Origin: Allolobophora icterica
Lineage: Eukaryota > Annelida > Clitellata > Crassiclitellata > Lumbricidae
Length of the DNA stretch: 64,000 bases
Assembly (NCBI GenBank): GCA_963556255.1
Contig: OY744615.1
Location: 46,989,148 to 47,053,147 of the forward strand
Direction of reading: 5' to 3'
Shown here: in pieces, positions 1-10,941 of the stretch
How the letters are laid out: every line of letters begins with the position of its first letter
Numbering within the stretch: the stretch's first letter is position 1
Notes under the pieces: model-generated
Told to the model about the DNA's origin: nothing
The model's database searches: none
Seen by the model: only the letters and a program-made list of their open reading frames with translations
Translations under genes and position numbers: made by a program

Positions 1-257
1 ACTCTCCAATTTATTATAATTATTATTGTTGTTATTATTTTAGGCTTTATCGTCGGCACAAACCTGATAGAAGAGAGAAGTTGATTATTATAACTCTTAT
101 TTATATTATTATTTAGCCAAGTTGGCTAGAAACAGAAGGGGAGCAGCAGTATTGAAGCATTTTGGTGGGAAATTTACACCCCACCTGTGGGTCAACAGAC
201 GAGCACGCCATCCGCTAGACCACAGCACAACAGAACTATTTCCGATCTAGTGTTTAC

Positions 258-428
258 CTCGCGTGGCTCCACTTGTTGACATTGCTGTTCATCGCTGCCT
301 TCAGCTTCCGCGGAACGTAGTAACGCTTGCGTCGCGTTTTCTTAGCCAGTTCCGACTCCTTCACTTCCTGTTCTCTCTTCAGCTGTTCCTCGTGGCCGAG
401 AATCCACCCGTGAAGTTCGTTCATCAAC
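258..428 (-). CDS. ATF6: ATF6 lumenal exon, last one in window
   Basis: Starts after acceptor gattag and ends at AG/gtaaac. It encodes [16 protein letters not shown] then a Lys/Arg-rich segment. The ELHGW-x-x-x-HE pattern resembles the lumenal domain just after the S1P region in ATF6. The gene continues left of the window. Confidence 0.85.
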
Positions 429-3400
429 CTAATCAATTATTATTAGTAATAAATCATTATTATCATGCATTTATTAAGTGCCACTACCTAATGATGAAGC
501 ATCATTCGATAGCAATGAACAATTGTGAGTGAAGGACTTGAGTGAAGGTCCCTACAGAATAACTGTCTCAGGGGAGGAGGGTTTAACCCGTACGCTCCAC
601 ATTAAAAGGCAAGCACTCTACCAGTTGGCTACCGTGTCATGCGCTAATCATAACTACATGTATTAATAACAATGTTAAAAATATAAAATTATAATTACAA
701 TTATCTATTCTAATGACTTCGATAGCACTGTTATCATAATGTCCATGACAGCAATACAAAGAATAAGCATAAAAAATTAAATTTCGATTCAAACCAGACA
801 CTCACTAACTGCCATGTTCTTAGCACTTTTGAGGGGTTCCTAAAGTGTGCTTGTAAAAGTCCAGATATCTACATTCATACATTTACATAGCACTCTGATT
901 GCATCTACCAAAGCGCCAAATGCATGGCTATCTAAACCAATTCACCGAAGTATGACTTCAGATAATCGCAAGTCGTGTTATAATGACACATGTAAGTAAG
1001 AGAGAAAGATATAACGACACATTCTAAACAGCTTGAACCACCGACCGTATCGACTCTGAACTGTTGAAGTAGGTCGGGCACATGGCCTGACCCAGTTTGA
1101 AGCCCTTCTCCTCAAGGTTGCGCATAAGGATGTCGTGAATGGTCCATGACTGCTTCGCGTCTTTTTTCTCGTTGCTTGAAAAGACCAAACTGCCTCCGCT
1201 GCCCCGACTGTTGGACGCTGGCGAAGACTGGTTCCGTGCAGGCTTCACCAGATCCACTGCCTCCGAGGACTGGTTGCTGTTCACGGAAAGCAGGCTACGA
1301 CCGTGACGGACGTCCGAACTCGCAGGGAACTCTGGCACAGAAAGTGGCCCAGTAGGCCTACAAGAAGAAAAGCAGTCTTTTAGATAAACTTGGTCGACTT
1401 GGTAATTTGTATTTAACATATATTAATGAAAATGTAAACAAGTTGTGTCTTTGACAGCCTGTATTTATCAAATAAACAAATATTGAATTGAATTTTATTT
1501 ATTATGCATTTATTCAGCTCTGCTATCTAATGAATAAGCATCAGTCAATGGTGCTGAGCAACTGTGAGTGAAGGACCTGCTCATTGTGCTCAAGGTCCCT
1601 ACACAGTAACCTCAGAGGAGGAGGTACAGAGCAACATTGAAATGACTAATCTTCACAGAAGTACATGATCACATTGCAGTGTTGCATTGTTATGGCAAGG
1701 TGTTGGAAGAGGAAAGAAGTCTCCCTTGCAATCATTTAAACAATTCATCTAAAACTGGACTCAGAGTAAAACTTACAGCAGTAAACTCCAGTTAAACGAC
1801 AGAAACACGACCACAGTGAAAACTATCGTAGCGGCCGTTTTCACGGAATAAGGCACTGATTTCCTCAGCCGTTCATTCTGAAATAGAACAAACTCTAAAT
1901 TCTGAAAAGAACAAATACTAATTCTGAAAAGGAAAGAATTCTAGTTAGAAAAAACGAACAAATACTAATTCTGATTAGTAACGAGCATGGAGTTTGCAGA
2001 ATTTTTAATGCAGTTTAAGAATGGTTCACACCTATAAATAAGAGTTAGAACACACCTCATTCTCTTAAATTCACACTATTCTAGAGGAAAAATTTTAATT
2101 AAATTCCTTTTAATTTACAGCTGCAACAGCTCCATTTTTCTCCTCAATCTGCAGCCAACACTTTAACTACGAGCTGCATTGGCTTCCCAGTCACTTTTAG
2201 TACACTGTTGTCGACAGCCATGGGTATGGTGTTAGCGACTTCATATTTCTAAGCCTTAGCATATGAGGGCGGGTGGCCAGTCCTCTTCCTTACCGCCTCA
2301 TCTTCCCACCAGTCAGATCTTGAAACATATTTCTGACGTGGCGGGGATTCGAACCCCGACCTCGGGGTTGGCAGTCCAGCATGCTATCAACTAGGTTGGC
2401 TGGCTTTTTGGTTGGTTTTTGGCTGACTTCGTAATTGGTTGTCTGGCTGGTTGGCTTGTTCTAGTTGCTTATCTATTGCTTCGTTCATGGGACATACTTA
2501 ACTTATATTTGATCGTACAGCCTGAAGAGCAATGTAGAAAATTACGAAGTAGAGAAATGAAACTACCTCTGTCTTTAGGTTGTCTAGTTTTCTCTTCAGA
2601 CACACATTCTCGGCCTTCAACCGGTCATTCTCAGTTGTGAACTCCTGCAGCTGACCCTCCAGCTTTTGCAGATACTACGTACAACAACAGAACAATGACG
2701 TCAGACATAAAATGTGTGACATGCTGTGCTTCTGTCACCAAGCAGAATTTGGTGGACTGGCATATGCTAAGAAGTAAACAGCGAGTCCAGCGATGCACTT
2801 TATACATGGGTACCATGTATAAAGGACCTTGAGATTCATCCATTGTCAGCTCAAGGGGTGAACGGAAGAAAATGATCGCCTCCCCTACAGCCCACTTGTG
2901 TAATTGTAATCTGACATTTATACAGTGCCACTTCAATAAGGAACTTATCAGTGGCGCTCCAGAACCAAACCAGTGAAGTTACTATCGAAAAATAAAGACT
3001 TCGAACACTTGCAAAACTGTGGAAGGGACAAACTGAGGAGCTCGAGCCACAGCTCTCGAGAAAGGCGATGGGATCAACATAGGCAAAGCCTCTGGACCAA
3101 ACTGTAGCAGTATGCATATGAGGGACAGGAGTCTATGGGCAGCTGACCGAAGGGTGCCACGACCCAGGACAGAGAAGACTGAAACGCAGAAGTCCCTAAG
3201 GTATGAAGAAGCAGATTTGGGACATAATTTACTTTTACTCTGGTTGGCTGGCTTTCATTGCTGGCTTTCTGGTTGACTTTGTAGTTGGCTGTCTGGTTGG
3301 TTGGCTGGATAACTGGCTAGTTGCTTGTGTATATTGTTCGTGGGATATGGGACATACTTTGCTTACTTTCTATTTATTACATAGTAATGTCTGTCATTCC

Positions 3401-6400
3401 GTATGTATGTATGTATGTCTACCTATTTGTGTCTGTCTCCGTTTGTCTGTCTTTCTTTCTGCCTATTTGCTGTCTCTCAGCATCTATCTGTCTGTCTGTC
3501 TGTCTGTCTGTCTGTGTCTGCCTCATTGTCTGACTGTCTGAACGAACCTCTTTCTTGCGTTTCCTCGACAGACAGGCAGACTCTCGGTTCTTTATCATTC
3601 TCTGCTGTCTTTTAACGGCTTTGATCTACGAATAAAATGCAACTCAATACAATTTTATGTAAATAATGAAGTAATGTAATGTAATGTAATTAGTAACTTC
3701 TATTGTGCCGGTGTCTAATGCACAAGGCATCAACCAATGACACACCAAAACCAAGCCGTAATCAGGTCATATCCAGAAGGTCAGTCCGTAAGACAAAGTA
3801 AATAATGTACGTAATAAAGTACGTAATGAAGTAAATAATTAAGTAAATAATTAAGAAAATACTTAGGTGGATAATTAAATATATAATTAAATAAATACAA
3901 TTAAGTAAATAATTAAATAAATACAATTAAGTGAATATAATTACGTAAATATATACTGTGCACGGCAAAAAGCTTAGCATAGAAATGAATTAGTGCAGCG
4001 AATAAATCTACAGAAATACAGAAAGATGACATATAAGTAATCGACTTATTACTAATTAAATAATTAATCAATCAAATTATTTATTTATAATTAATAGCCA
4101 TCCGATGTTAATTTGCCTATTACAAGTAACCAAAAATAAATTCTCTAGATTAGTTTTAGTTTATCATTTGATTATTTCCAAAATTCTTTATAATTCGTTG
4201 GTATTACTATTCTCTTACTATTCTTTCATTAAGATTTCTAGTTAAAGTCTATCATGCATTCATTATTAATAATTTTATTAGCAAATGCTACTGTAAATGA
4301 ATTTCTCAAAGATGTGAAGTCGTATATAAGCCAGTATGTATATACTAGGGTACTTGCCTGTCATATTATGACGTCATATTATAGGCCTATATGCTCCGAT
4401 ATGCTCTGATCGCCGTCGTCAAGACGGCAGTACTGACGTCACAAACAAATAGAACAGAAACCGTCTGTGACGTAGCGTTTATCGTCGGGCGGACACTATA
4501 TGGATATTATATGTATAGATAGATAGTGTATTTGCCCGTCATAATTATGACGGCAGCGTTTATCGTTGGTTAAAATGCTTTGATCGCCGTCGTCAAGACG
4601 ACAGTACTGACGTCACAAACGACTTCTGTTCCACAATATATTATGACGTCATATTATAGGCCTATATGTATCGTTGGTTATCGCCGTCGTCAAGACAACC
4701 GGTTTTATGTTTCACAATAGAACAGAAGCCGTTTGTGACGTAGCGTTTATCGACAGACGGACACTATATGGATATTATATGTATAGATGCAAGTATGTAT
4801 ATTTGCAAGCTTGCATATATGCAAGTAAGTATGCATATAGGCAAGTGTGCAAGTATATATGCAAATATGTAATTATGTCTGTGTGCAAGTGTGCATATGC
4901 AAGTATGTAAATAAGCAAGTATGTTAAGTATGCATTTAAGCATGTGTGCAAGTATATATGCAAGTAAGCAAGTATGTAATTATGTGTGTGTGTGCAAGTA
5001 TGTGTGTGCAAGTATGTAAATATGCAAGTATGTATATATTACATCAACATTTATATGAGACGATGAGACATCTTTGTAGATGACGGAGACGCCGTTCGGA
5101 GGGGAGGCGACCGGACGGGGAGGAGGAGACTTCTGCTTTGTAACGCATTTCGCAATTGATGATGATGATGATGACGATGATGACGAAGTGCGGATACTTT
5201 GTGCCTTTGTTTCCACGCACACACCAGATACAGACGACCCTGAATAAGCAACAACACAATGAATGCTTTATATTCATACATACATTCATACATTGATACA
5301 TCATACATACATTCAAACGTACATTGATACATTATACATACATTCAAACGTACAACGATACATCCACACACACATACAAACACTGATACTTTCATACATT
5401 ATACATACATTCAAACATACATTGACACATTCACACACAGTCACACACATGCATACATTGATAAATTCACGCATGCATACATACATACAAACATGCATTG
5501 ATACATTCACACACACACACACATACAAACATTGATACATACATACATACATTCATATATACATACATATATTCACACATACATACATATACGCAGGCAT
5601 ATATATATATATATATATGTATATATATTTAATATATATATACACATATATATACATACATAGATACATTCCATGAACACTGAAAATCCTCGAAGGCTAA
5701 CTTCTTAATTTTCTGACTTGTCAGAATTCTACCTAACTTCTTCAACAGATAATGTCCTTTAATTTGATTATTATGATTTTCATTGCAAAGGTTCACCAGT
5801 CACTCTTTTACAGAGTAAAGCAGGGAGGCGACCTGACCGACGTCTCTCATCAGCGTAGACTCGGATCCGACCTGGGCTGGTGAACCAAAGTCCTCCGTGC
5901 CCACCTTCACGCAGTGCGGACTGTTAGTACCCTTCCTTCCAAAGGAAGGGGAACGAACGGGCACGGCAGGCAAAACCATGGGAAGGCAATGGCAAACCAC
6001 CCCTGTTATCATGCCAAGAAAATCGTCACGAGACACACCAAACCAAAAACGCCGACAGTCGCTGATGGTGGGACTCCCAGGCCAGAGCGCGACTCAAAAG
6101 CTACTGGGGAAGAGCAAGACGGCAATGGAGACTGTGTATCGTGATGATCGCTAGGGCTCCGTGAGCCGACAGCACAAGCAAAAAAGATTAGATTAGATTA
6201 GAGCCCTCTAACCAGTCAGCTACCCTGCCCCACAAATGATTAGTACAGCGACACTACAGAAGCTCTGATCATTACCACTATTACACTAACACACATACCA
6301 ACAACAGGTGGTGATGACGCTCCAGCAGGCTTCGGCTGAATCTTCACCTGAGAGTTCACGACCTGTGTGACGATCGGGGTGCTTCCATTCCTCACGTAGG

Positions 6401-9400
6401 TCACTGCCCTGCCTCCCATACTATCTTTCGGCAAAACCAGGATGGTTTTCAGAGCCCCCGACTCCGTCTTTGTCACAATCGATTCCACATTTAACACCTT
6501 CCCAACCGGTAACTGGTTGTAACAAAAGACTTGATTGGAAGAGACAACTCCGCCGTCGATGACCGCCATTGACTCTCCGCATGGATCATTGAAACCGAAC
6601 ATGTCGAAGGAATTAGACGCCTGGTCGTCGAAAGAGAACGTGTCCATCGCCTCGTTCTTGATCTCTAGATCGGGCTCGAAGAGAGGTGTTGGAACCGGTT
6701 CGTACGGATCGAGAGTGACGCCATTGACCGGATGGAAATTCATGGCTTCGTTAACCTGGAAAGGGAAACAGAGCTATTTAGATATGTAGAATAATAATGT
6801 GGATGAAAGTATGTCTCTCCGATATCTAAGGATATCAATCAATGGATTGCAAGCTTTTTTTAGTAGTTTCATTTGAAGTGACCAATAATTGATGACTTAT
6901 GCTTCACTTAGCAATGTATTGGTGTGCAAGTAAATTGCCAAGTATGTATATATGCAAGTATGTAAGTATTTATGTGCATATGCAAGTATTCAAATATTTA
7001 CACATGCAAGTATGTATGTATTTGCATACATCATTTATGCATGTATATATCTATGCATGTATGTATTTACATATGTATCTATGAATGTACTGCATACATG
7101 TATGTATCTATGTATGTATTGATTCATCATGCATGAATGTAGGTAAGCGTGTATCTGAACATTTGAAAGTGGAACTTGGCAGTCTAACACATCAAAAAAG
7201 TTGTCATTAATATGGGGCTACAGATGTCACTAGATTAGATTAGATTAGTTTAGGTCTAAGCACAAAGAAAAACATAAAACTATGTATACTACATTTAAAC
7301 AAAACTACAGCTAAAATTCAACTTTCCAAAATTCAAAATTCGACTTTATTTTCATCGCTTATTTTATTTACTCTTCTATTTTATTTTTAATTGTGTTTTT
7401 TTAACTTTATTTTAACTTTATATCTGCCCAAGGCAACAGTTTATTGATTTCTGGGGATCGTCACTCACGGTAACTAAACCAAACACGGAGGAATCGTTCG
7501 AAGTATCGGAACAGACGGACAGAGGCGACTGAGGCTCCACTTTCGTCTGAATGCCTACAACACAACAATTCATACATGTATATATATACACAAACATACA
7601 AAGACACCCACACATACACACACAAGCATACAAATACACTCACATATATACACACATACACAGCCATAAAAATACACCCACATATATACACACATACACA
7701 GCCATAAAAATACACCCATATATACACACATACACTAGCATACAAACACATCCATATATAACACATATACAGGCAGGTACATAAATACACCCACATACAA
7801 ACACATATACAGGCAGCCATACCAAACCACCCACATATACACACATACACAGGCATACAAATACAGTGTAATACACCAACATATAAACGCACATAAACAG
7901 GCATACAAATACACCCACATATAAACACACCTGTACAGTATACACACACAGTGACACCCACATGTAAACATATACATGGTGAATCATTAAAACATATATA
8001 AAACATACAAAGACACCCAAATATTGAGCATTATTACAGTGGCACAATAGAAGTTTTTAAATTACATACAATACATTATAAATATTACATCCATCATGGA
8101 TGCTGAACGTACTGTCGATGCCGCTGTCGCTTCCATCGCTGACTTCACGCCAGAGATCATCGCACAGCAAATCGTCGCTTTTAAATCCATTCGTCTGAAA
8201 CGAAAATCAAAGTCGTAACTTTGTTACCTGATACAATACGTATTTATGCGTCTAAGTTATTACATTTGTGGGACACGACTGGTTAGAGTGCTCGCCGTGT
8301 AACCCAGAGTATGGGTTCGATCCTCCTCCCCTGAGACGGTTGCTGTGTAAGGACCCTGAGCAACTCCTTCACTCACAATTGCTCTGCACCATCGATTGAT
8401 GCTTGGTCATTAGATAGCGATGCCTAATAAATAATAATTAATAATAATAATAATAATGTATAGACATATAATGCATAAATTATACATGTACAAATTTTTT
8501 ATAATAATAGTAATGATGATGATGATGATAATGGAACAATTGCACAATAGTATGAAAGAACTTCACAAATGCGCTCAAACACAACAATCGAAGAGACCAC
8601 GAAAGCGCGTGTCTTATCCCTCAGACAATCACGAAACACAATGGATTCACTCTAAGTGTGGAATCTCCAAATCTTACCTGAAAGTCCAAACCTTCAACAG
8701 ACAAGCTGGGAAGATGATCCGGCAGTCTGCTGAAGAGCCCCGAATCGTCAGTCATGTTAAACAGCTCCGACAGATCATCATGCCCACCTAAGAACAGCAA
8801 CGACACATAACTGAAATCACACTGCCTCAGCAAAATGACTTAATCACCGATGAAATTAAACTGGCTACGCACAATTAATGATCTGATCATACACTCACAT
8901 TGAAACTATGATCCTGCTGATAGACTTTCAAACAGTAAATTGACTTTAATATAAAATCAGAGCTACAAATAAACTAACAATAAAAATCTAGATAACTAAC
9001 ACAAAAATCACATCATAAATTAGCAATAAATAATCACGTTTAGACAGATTAAATTTCAGAAACAGCTAAACTGGTTGTACTCAACTAAAAGCAGAACTTT
9101 CATATTTGTCATTTAATTGACTCGTGATAACTGAACGCAGATGTGAACAGAACTGGAGTCATATTTCAACCAAATGACAGTCATGTGCAGGTGATTAATT
9201 ACAAGTTTAATGTATGCCTTTGCAGACTCTAACATCTAAAATTTGTGTAAAAGTAAGTATTTCGATAGTTTACAACATAGCTGAATCGATTACTTGAAAG
9301 AACTTTCGAGGCCGAATATTTTAAAATCAGGATGTGAAAGGAGTGGATGTCAGGCAGATGCCACACGCGGAAATCAAATCCAACGTAACAAATACACTCA

Positions 9401-9649
9401 CCGGCAACACACAGAAAGGTTTAAGTAATTTTCAACGGGAAATTACAAAAGCACAAGGAATTTTGCGTAAATGAAGTAACGATTATGTTAAACGCAGTAA
9501 ATAAAGAACCGATTGTCTCAACGCACGATGCCTAAAACAATCGATCTACAATATGCAGGCACGCCTCTCGGCTTACCCAATATGCCCATCGACAGTCCAT
9601 CATCGGTGAACAAAGTTCTATCCAAATCTGCGACATAGTCTACGGACAT
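258..9649 (-). CDS. ATF6: ATF6-like ER stress bZIP transcription factor, multi-exon, 3' end outside window
   Basis: ATF6 family proteins are ER-anchored transcription factors; under stress they move to the Golgi, are cut by site-1 and site-2 proteases, and the freed bZIP half activates chaperone genes. Placed exons in transcript order: 9651-9577 (ATG at 9649), 8787-8678, 8194-8113, 7554-7469, 6755-6299, then a gap, 3625-3548, 2674-2567, 1877-1777, 1357-1046, 428-258. The first five join in phase to 269 residues rich in acidic and Ser/Asp motifs. The basic region [14 protein letters not shown], a leucine zipper, one hydrophobic membrane segment and a lumenal RHGRSLL motif (candidate S1P site) follow in ATF6 order. 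Lumenal FNSSESIR joined to LMNELHGW resembles vertebrate ATF6. The exon just upstream of the basic region is unresolved: phases require coding length of 2 modulo 3. Family from recognition; structure from phases. Confidence 0.9.
455..645 (-). repeat. tRNA-derived SINE, family A
   Basis: Reverse-strand copy in an ATF6 intron. It has a tRNA-like head, a conserved body (CCTCCCCTGAGAC, AAGTCCTTCACTCACAATTG) and tail (GTGGCACTTAATAAATGCA). Family A also occurs near 1.5, 8.3, 22.9, 26.5, 27.2, 48.2 and 52.6 kb. Confidence 0.8.
1046..1357 (-). CDS. ATF6: ATF6 lumenal exon with candidate S1P site
   Basis: 312 bases from acceptor cttgtag to donor ACG/gtcggt. The lumenal segment carries RHGRSLL; R-S-L-L fits the site-1 protease pattern (Arg, any, hydrophobic, Leu) and sits where vertebrate ATF6 is cut. 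Asn-X-Ser sequons (NQSS twice, NSSE) fit a lumenal location. FNSSESIR continues in frame into the next exon. Confidence 0.85.
1495..1640 (-). repeat. SINE family A, partial
   Basis: Body and tail of family A (ATCAGTCAATGGTGCTGAGC on the plus strand); tRNA head missing. Confidence 0.7.
1777..1877 (-). CDS. ATF6: ATF6 transmembrane exon
   Basis: Acceptor atttcag, donor TGCT/gtaagt. It starts [13 protein letters not shown] and continues into a hydrophobic stretch ([14 protein letters not shown]), the single ER membrane anchor expected just after the zipper. Polar NERLRK residues extend the coiled coil to the membrane. Confidence 0.9.
2215..2402 (-). repeat. tRNA-derived SINE, family B
   Basis: On the minus strand the tRNA-like head reads TAGTTGATAGCATGC (A-box-like) and GGTTCGAATCC (B box), then a body with GGGAAGATGAGGCGG and CCGCCCTCATATGC. 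Other copies lie near 16.9, 21.2, 36.1 and 62.9 kb. The tail and dispersed copies mark it as a SINE rather than a functional tRNA gene. Confidence 0.8.
2567..2674 (-). CDS. ATF6: ATF6 leucine-zipper exon
   Basis: 36 codons, phase 0 at both ends, acceptor gtacgtag and donor GAG/gtagtt. It encodes [20 protein letters not shown] followed by heptad-spaced Leu/Val positions: the dimerisation coiled coil directly after the basic region. Confidence 0.93.
2885..3160 (+). repeat. SINE-like repeat, family C relative
   Basis: Starts with TGTAATTGTAATCTGACATT and GCGCCACTTC-type motifs shared with pieces near 25.2 and 37.2 kb. No internal polymerase III boxes are clearly intact. Confidence 0.5.
3400..3540. 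repeat. TGTC/TGTATG microsatellite
   Basis: Tetranucleotide runs (CTGT and TATG) in the ATF6 intron directly beside the basic-region exon donor. Open frames here are simple-sequence artefacts. Confidence 0.9.
3548..3625 (-). CDS. ATF6: ATF6 basic-region (DNA-binding) exon
   Basis: 78 bases between acceptor cgtag and donor GAG/gttcg encode 26 residues ending [17 protein letters not shown]. The N-x-x-x-C-x-x-S-R core of the bZIP DNA-contact helix is intact, with ATF6-type residues around it. It lies next to a TGTC microsatellite in the following intron. Confidence 0.93.
3626..4340. other. AT-rich intron stretch with AAGTAAATAATT-type repeats
   Basis: No coding signal seen. 3795-3960 is a degenerate AAGTAAATAATTAAGT simple repeat; the rest is plain AT-rich DNA. 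Confidence 0.6.
4350..4790. repeat. Repeat units with CGTCGTCAAGACGGCAG motif
   Basis: Three diverged units share GACGTCATATTATAGGCC, CGCCGTCGTCAAGACGGCAG and ACTGACGTCAC motifs (about 4365-4500, 4540-4625, 4640-4770). A related single unit lies at about 36500-36620. Each contains short palindromes (TGACGTCA). Probably pieces of one transposable element. Confidence 0.6.
4780..5040. repeat. GCAAGTATGTAT minisatellite
   Basis: Degenerate 8-12 bp tandem units (GCAAGTATGTATAT). A second block of the same sequence lies at about 6930-7140 in the same gene. Confidence 0.85.
5250..5670. repeat. CATACATT/ACACACA microsatellite block
   Basis: About 400 bp of CATACATT, ACAC and TATA repeats in an ATF6 intron. 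Both strands show spurious His/Tyr- or Cys/Val-rich reading frames. Confidence 0.9.
5815..6205 (+). repeat. SINE- or LINE-derived repeat with GATTA tail
   Basis: Contains GGAAGGCAATGGCAAACCAC, a motif close to one in the SINE at 16.1-16.3 kb, and ends in AAAAAAGATTAGATTAGATT, a retroposon-like tail. It lies in the ATF6 intron where an exon is missing. Confidence 0.6.
6299..6755 (-). CDS. ATF6: ATF6 large exon, Pro/Ser/Val-rich regulatory region
   Basis: 457 bases between acceptor tttccag and donor TTG/gtatgt. It encodes [19 protein letters not shown], an ILVLPKDS segment and a C-terminal KIQPKPAG stretch, resembling the spacer between activation domain and bZIP in ATF6. It ends in phase 1, which cannot join the basic-region exon directly, so an exon is missing downstream. 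Confidence 0.85.
6900..7140. repeat. GCAAGTATG/ATGTATG minisatellite
   Basis: Second block of the repeat seen at 4.8-5.0 kb, intronic. Nothing else seen between here and the exon at 7469 except GATTAGATTAG near 7230. Confidence 0.85.
7469..7554 (-). CDS. ATF6: ATF6 exon
   Basis: Acceptor tgttgtag, donor ACC/gtgagt. 86 bases encode [20 protein letters not shown], joined in frame on both sides. The acceptor abuts a long CACATA simple repeat filling the upstream intron. Confidence 0.82.
7560..7990. repeat. CACATATACA microsatellite
   Basis: About 430 bp of ACACATACA/CCCACATATA units immediately upstream (in transcription) of the exon at 7469-7554; likely the most length-variable site of this gene. 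Confidence 0.9.
8113..8194 (-). CDS. ATF6: ATF6 exon
   Basis: Acceptor tttcag, donor ACA/gtacgt. 82 bases encode [15 protein letters not shown] and a Ser/Asp-rich end (SDGSDSGID). Phases fit both neighbours, which supports the boundaries. Confidence 0.8.
8262..8445 (+). repeat. SINE family A
   Basis: tRNA-like head with GGTTAGAGTGCTCGCC and GGGTTCGATCC, then the family body (CTGAGACGGTTGC, TCCTTCACTCACAATTG), ending in an AATAATAATAA tail. Confidence 0.85.
8678..8787 (-). CDS. ATF6: ATF6 exon, acidic activation region
   Basis: The acceptor ttcttag and donor CAG/gtaag are clear. It encodes [17 protein letters not shown] and onward, with Asp/Phe/Leu patches typical of an activation domain. 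110 bases, leaving phase 0. Confidence 0.85.
8788..9576 (-). other. ATF6 intron 1 of coding region, no feature seen
   Basis: AT-rich intron between the first two coding exons. I found no repeat family or conserved reading frame. Confidence 0.6.
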
Positions 9650-9651
9650 GT
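9577..9651 (-). CDS. ATF6: ATF6 first coding exon
   Basis: The start codon (9649-9647) lies two bases inside a splice acceptor (pyrimidine tract then CAG), so a non-coding 5' UTR exon must lie upstream, between here and about 10 kb. It encodes [18 protein letters not shown], an acidic N-terminus. The donor gtaagc splits a glycine codon completed by the next exon. Confidence 0.85.
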
Positions 9652-10003
9652 CTGAAAGACAAAAATTCTGCCGTTTTCGGATAAATTTGCTATATTTATA
9701 ACACAAAATCAACAGAAACACATAACGACCATTCTCTCAAAACGCCAGTGTCCCATAATTCCTTTACGCAACGCAAGCGCTCGATAAAGGTGTTTATATA
9801 GCGCCGCTATAGTAACTCGATCCTTCATTTATTGCTGTAGCACAAGCATAGACATGTTTATGTGTTGCATTTCTAAAGTAACTCGATAGCAAAATCGATG
9901 TCATCTTAAATTTCTATGGCGGCTTAATAGTTGTTATTTTGTAATCGTTTGACGATCAACCTTAAACAAAGCTTTCTATATCATATATGACGTTGCTTCT
10001 GAA

Positions 10004-10222
10004 CAGGGCTGTAGTGGTAAAATTAGAGGTGAGTATACGCTACCGGTAACCTTAGTTTTCCTGAAAAATTAATAGGTGAGTATACGCTACAGTATTTTGT
10101 GAGTATATGCTACAGTATTTCAATGTAAATAAATAAAAATATTTTGTGAGGTGAGTATACGGTCTCTAGAGGTGAGTATACGCTGTATACCCGCGTATAG
10201 CCTACCCTCGACTACAGCCCTG
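10004..10222. mobile_element. 219-bp hAT-type MITE (GTATACGC family), copy 1
   Basis: Ends CAGGGCTGTAGT and ACTACAGCCCTG, flanked by a perfect 8-bp duplication CTTCTGAA (9996-10003 and 10223-10230). The interior repeats GGTGAGTATACG several times. An 8-bp duplication and CAG..CTG ends are typical of hAT elements. It sits about 350 bp upstream of the first coding ATF6 exon. A second copy in opposite orientation is at 60214-60422. Confidence 0.93.
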
Positions 10223-10230
10223 CTTCTGAA

Positions 10231-10920
10231 CCACAGCCAGTCGAGATGCTATTTCATGCCTTTCATGGTATTAATTCTTTAAAAGAACCCACTTCACATT
10301 TATTAAATTTGGGTCAAAATACGACTCCTTACACTATAGTTTATAGTAATTGACCATCAACATTATTATTACTGCATAGTACGACAAGCATCATAACCGC
10401 TCGTCATTTTAGTATCCCGGAAACCGGTTTTTGATCTTAACTCTGGTACCATTTTGACACGACGCAGCGCGTATTAGCTTATAAGTCGCGGTTAAGAAAT
10501 TCTTGAGTTTACGATGAGGATTCTGAGCGCATTGGAAATAAATTAAGCAAAGCTAGGCCTAATGTCATTGAATACAACGAAATTTTCACCAAGACTATCA
10601 CGTAGCCTAACATCAGCAAGTTTGTAGGCCTAACAACGCCAAGGGGAGCAATGTAACCACAGTATAAATAATTATTTATACTGTGATGTAACTGACAAAC
10701 GACCGAGGATAATGGAGATCATTAAATTTTATTTATGTCCATCGCCGCCAAATGGCTGCATGGCGCAGGAACTGATAGTATTGTAGGCTATATAAGCCCT
10801 TATTGGCACTGCTGTGTTTGATCCTGCCGGTCACTTTTCAGAACCTATTATGGTGCTCGGCGCCTAATCTTCTGGATGTTGACCTAATCCTACTTTGTTT
10901 CGGTGCGCCATCAGTTAGTA
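10231..10920. other. Intergenic, nothing recognised
   Basis: AT-rich DNA between the MITE and the LINE. A short palindrome (GTATAAATAATTATTTATAC, about 10661-10680) is the only structure noted. Confidence 0.5.
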
Positions 10921-10941
10921 CATTAAAACTTAGAGATAAGT

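Noticed and set aside
2340..2402. tRNA gene on the minus strand
   Set aside because: Head of a family-B SINE; the same body follows in several other places.
5044..5552. His/Tyr- and Cys/Val-rich open frames
   Set aside because: Translations of CATACATT/ACACAC microsatellites on either strand; no conserved composition beyond the repeat unit.
7461..8047. Long Cys/Tyr/Val-rich open frames
   Set aside because: They read through the CACATATACA repeat; only the 7469-7554 part is a real exon.
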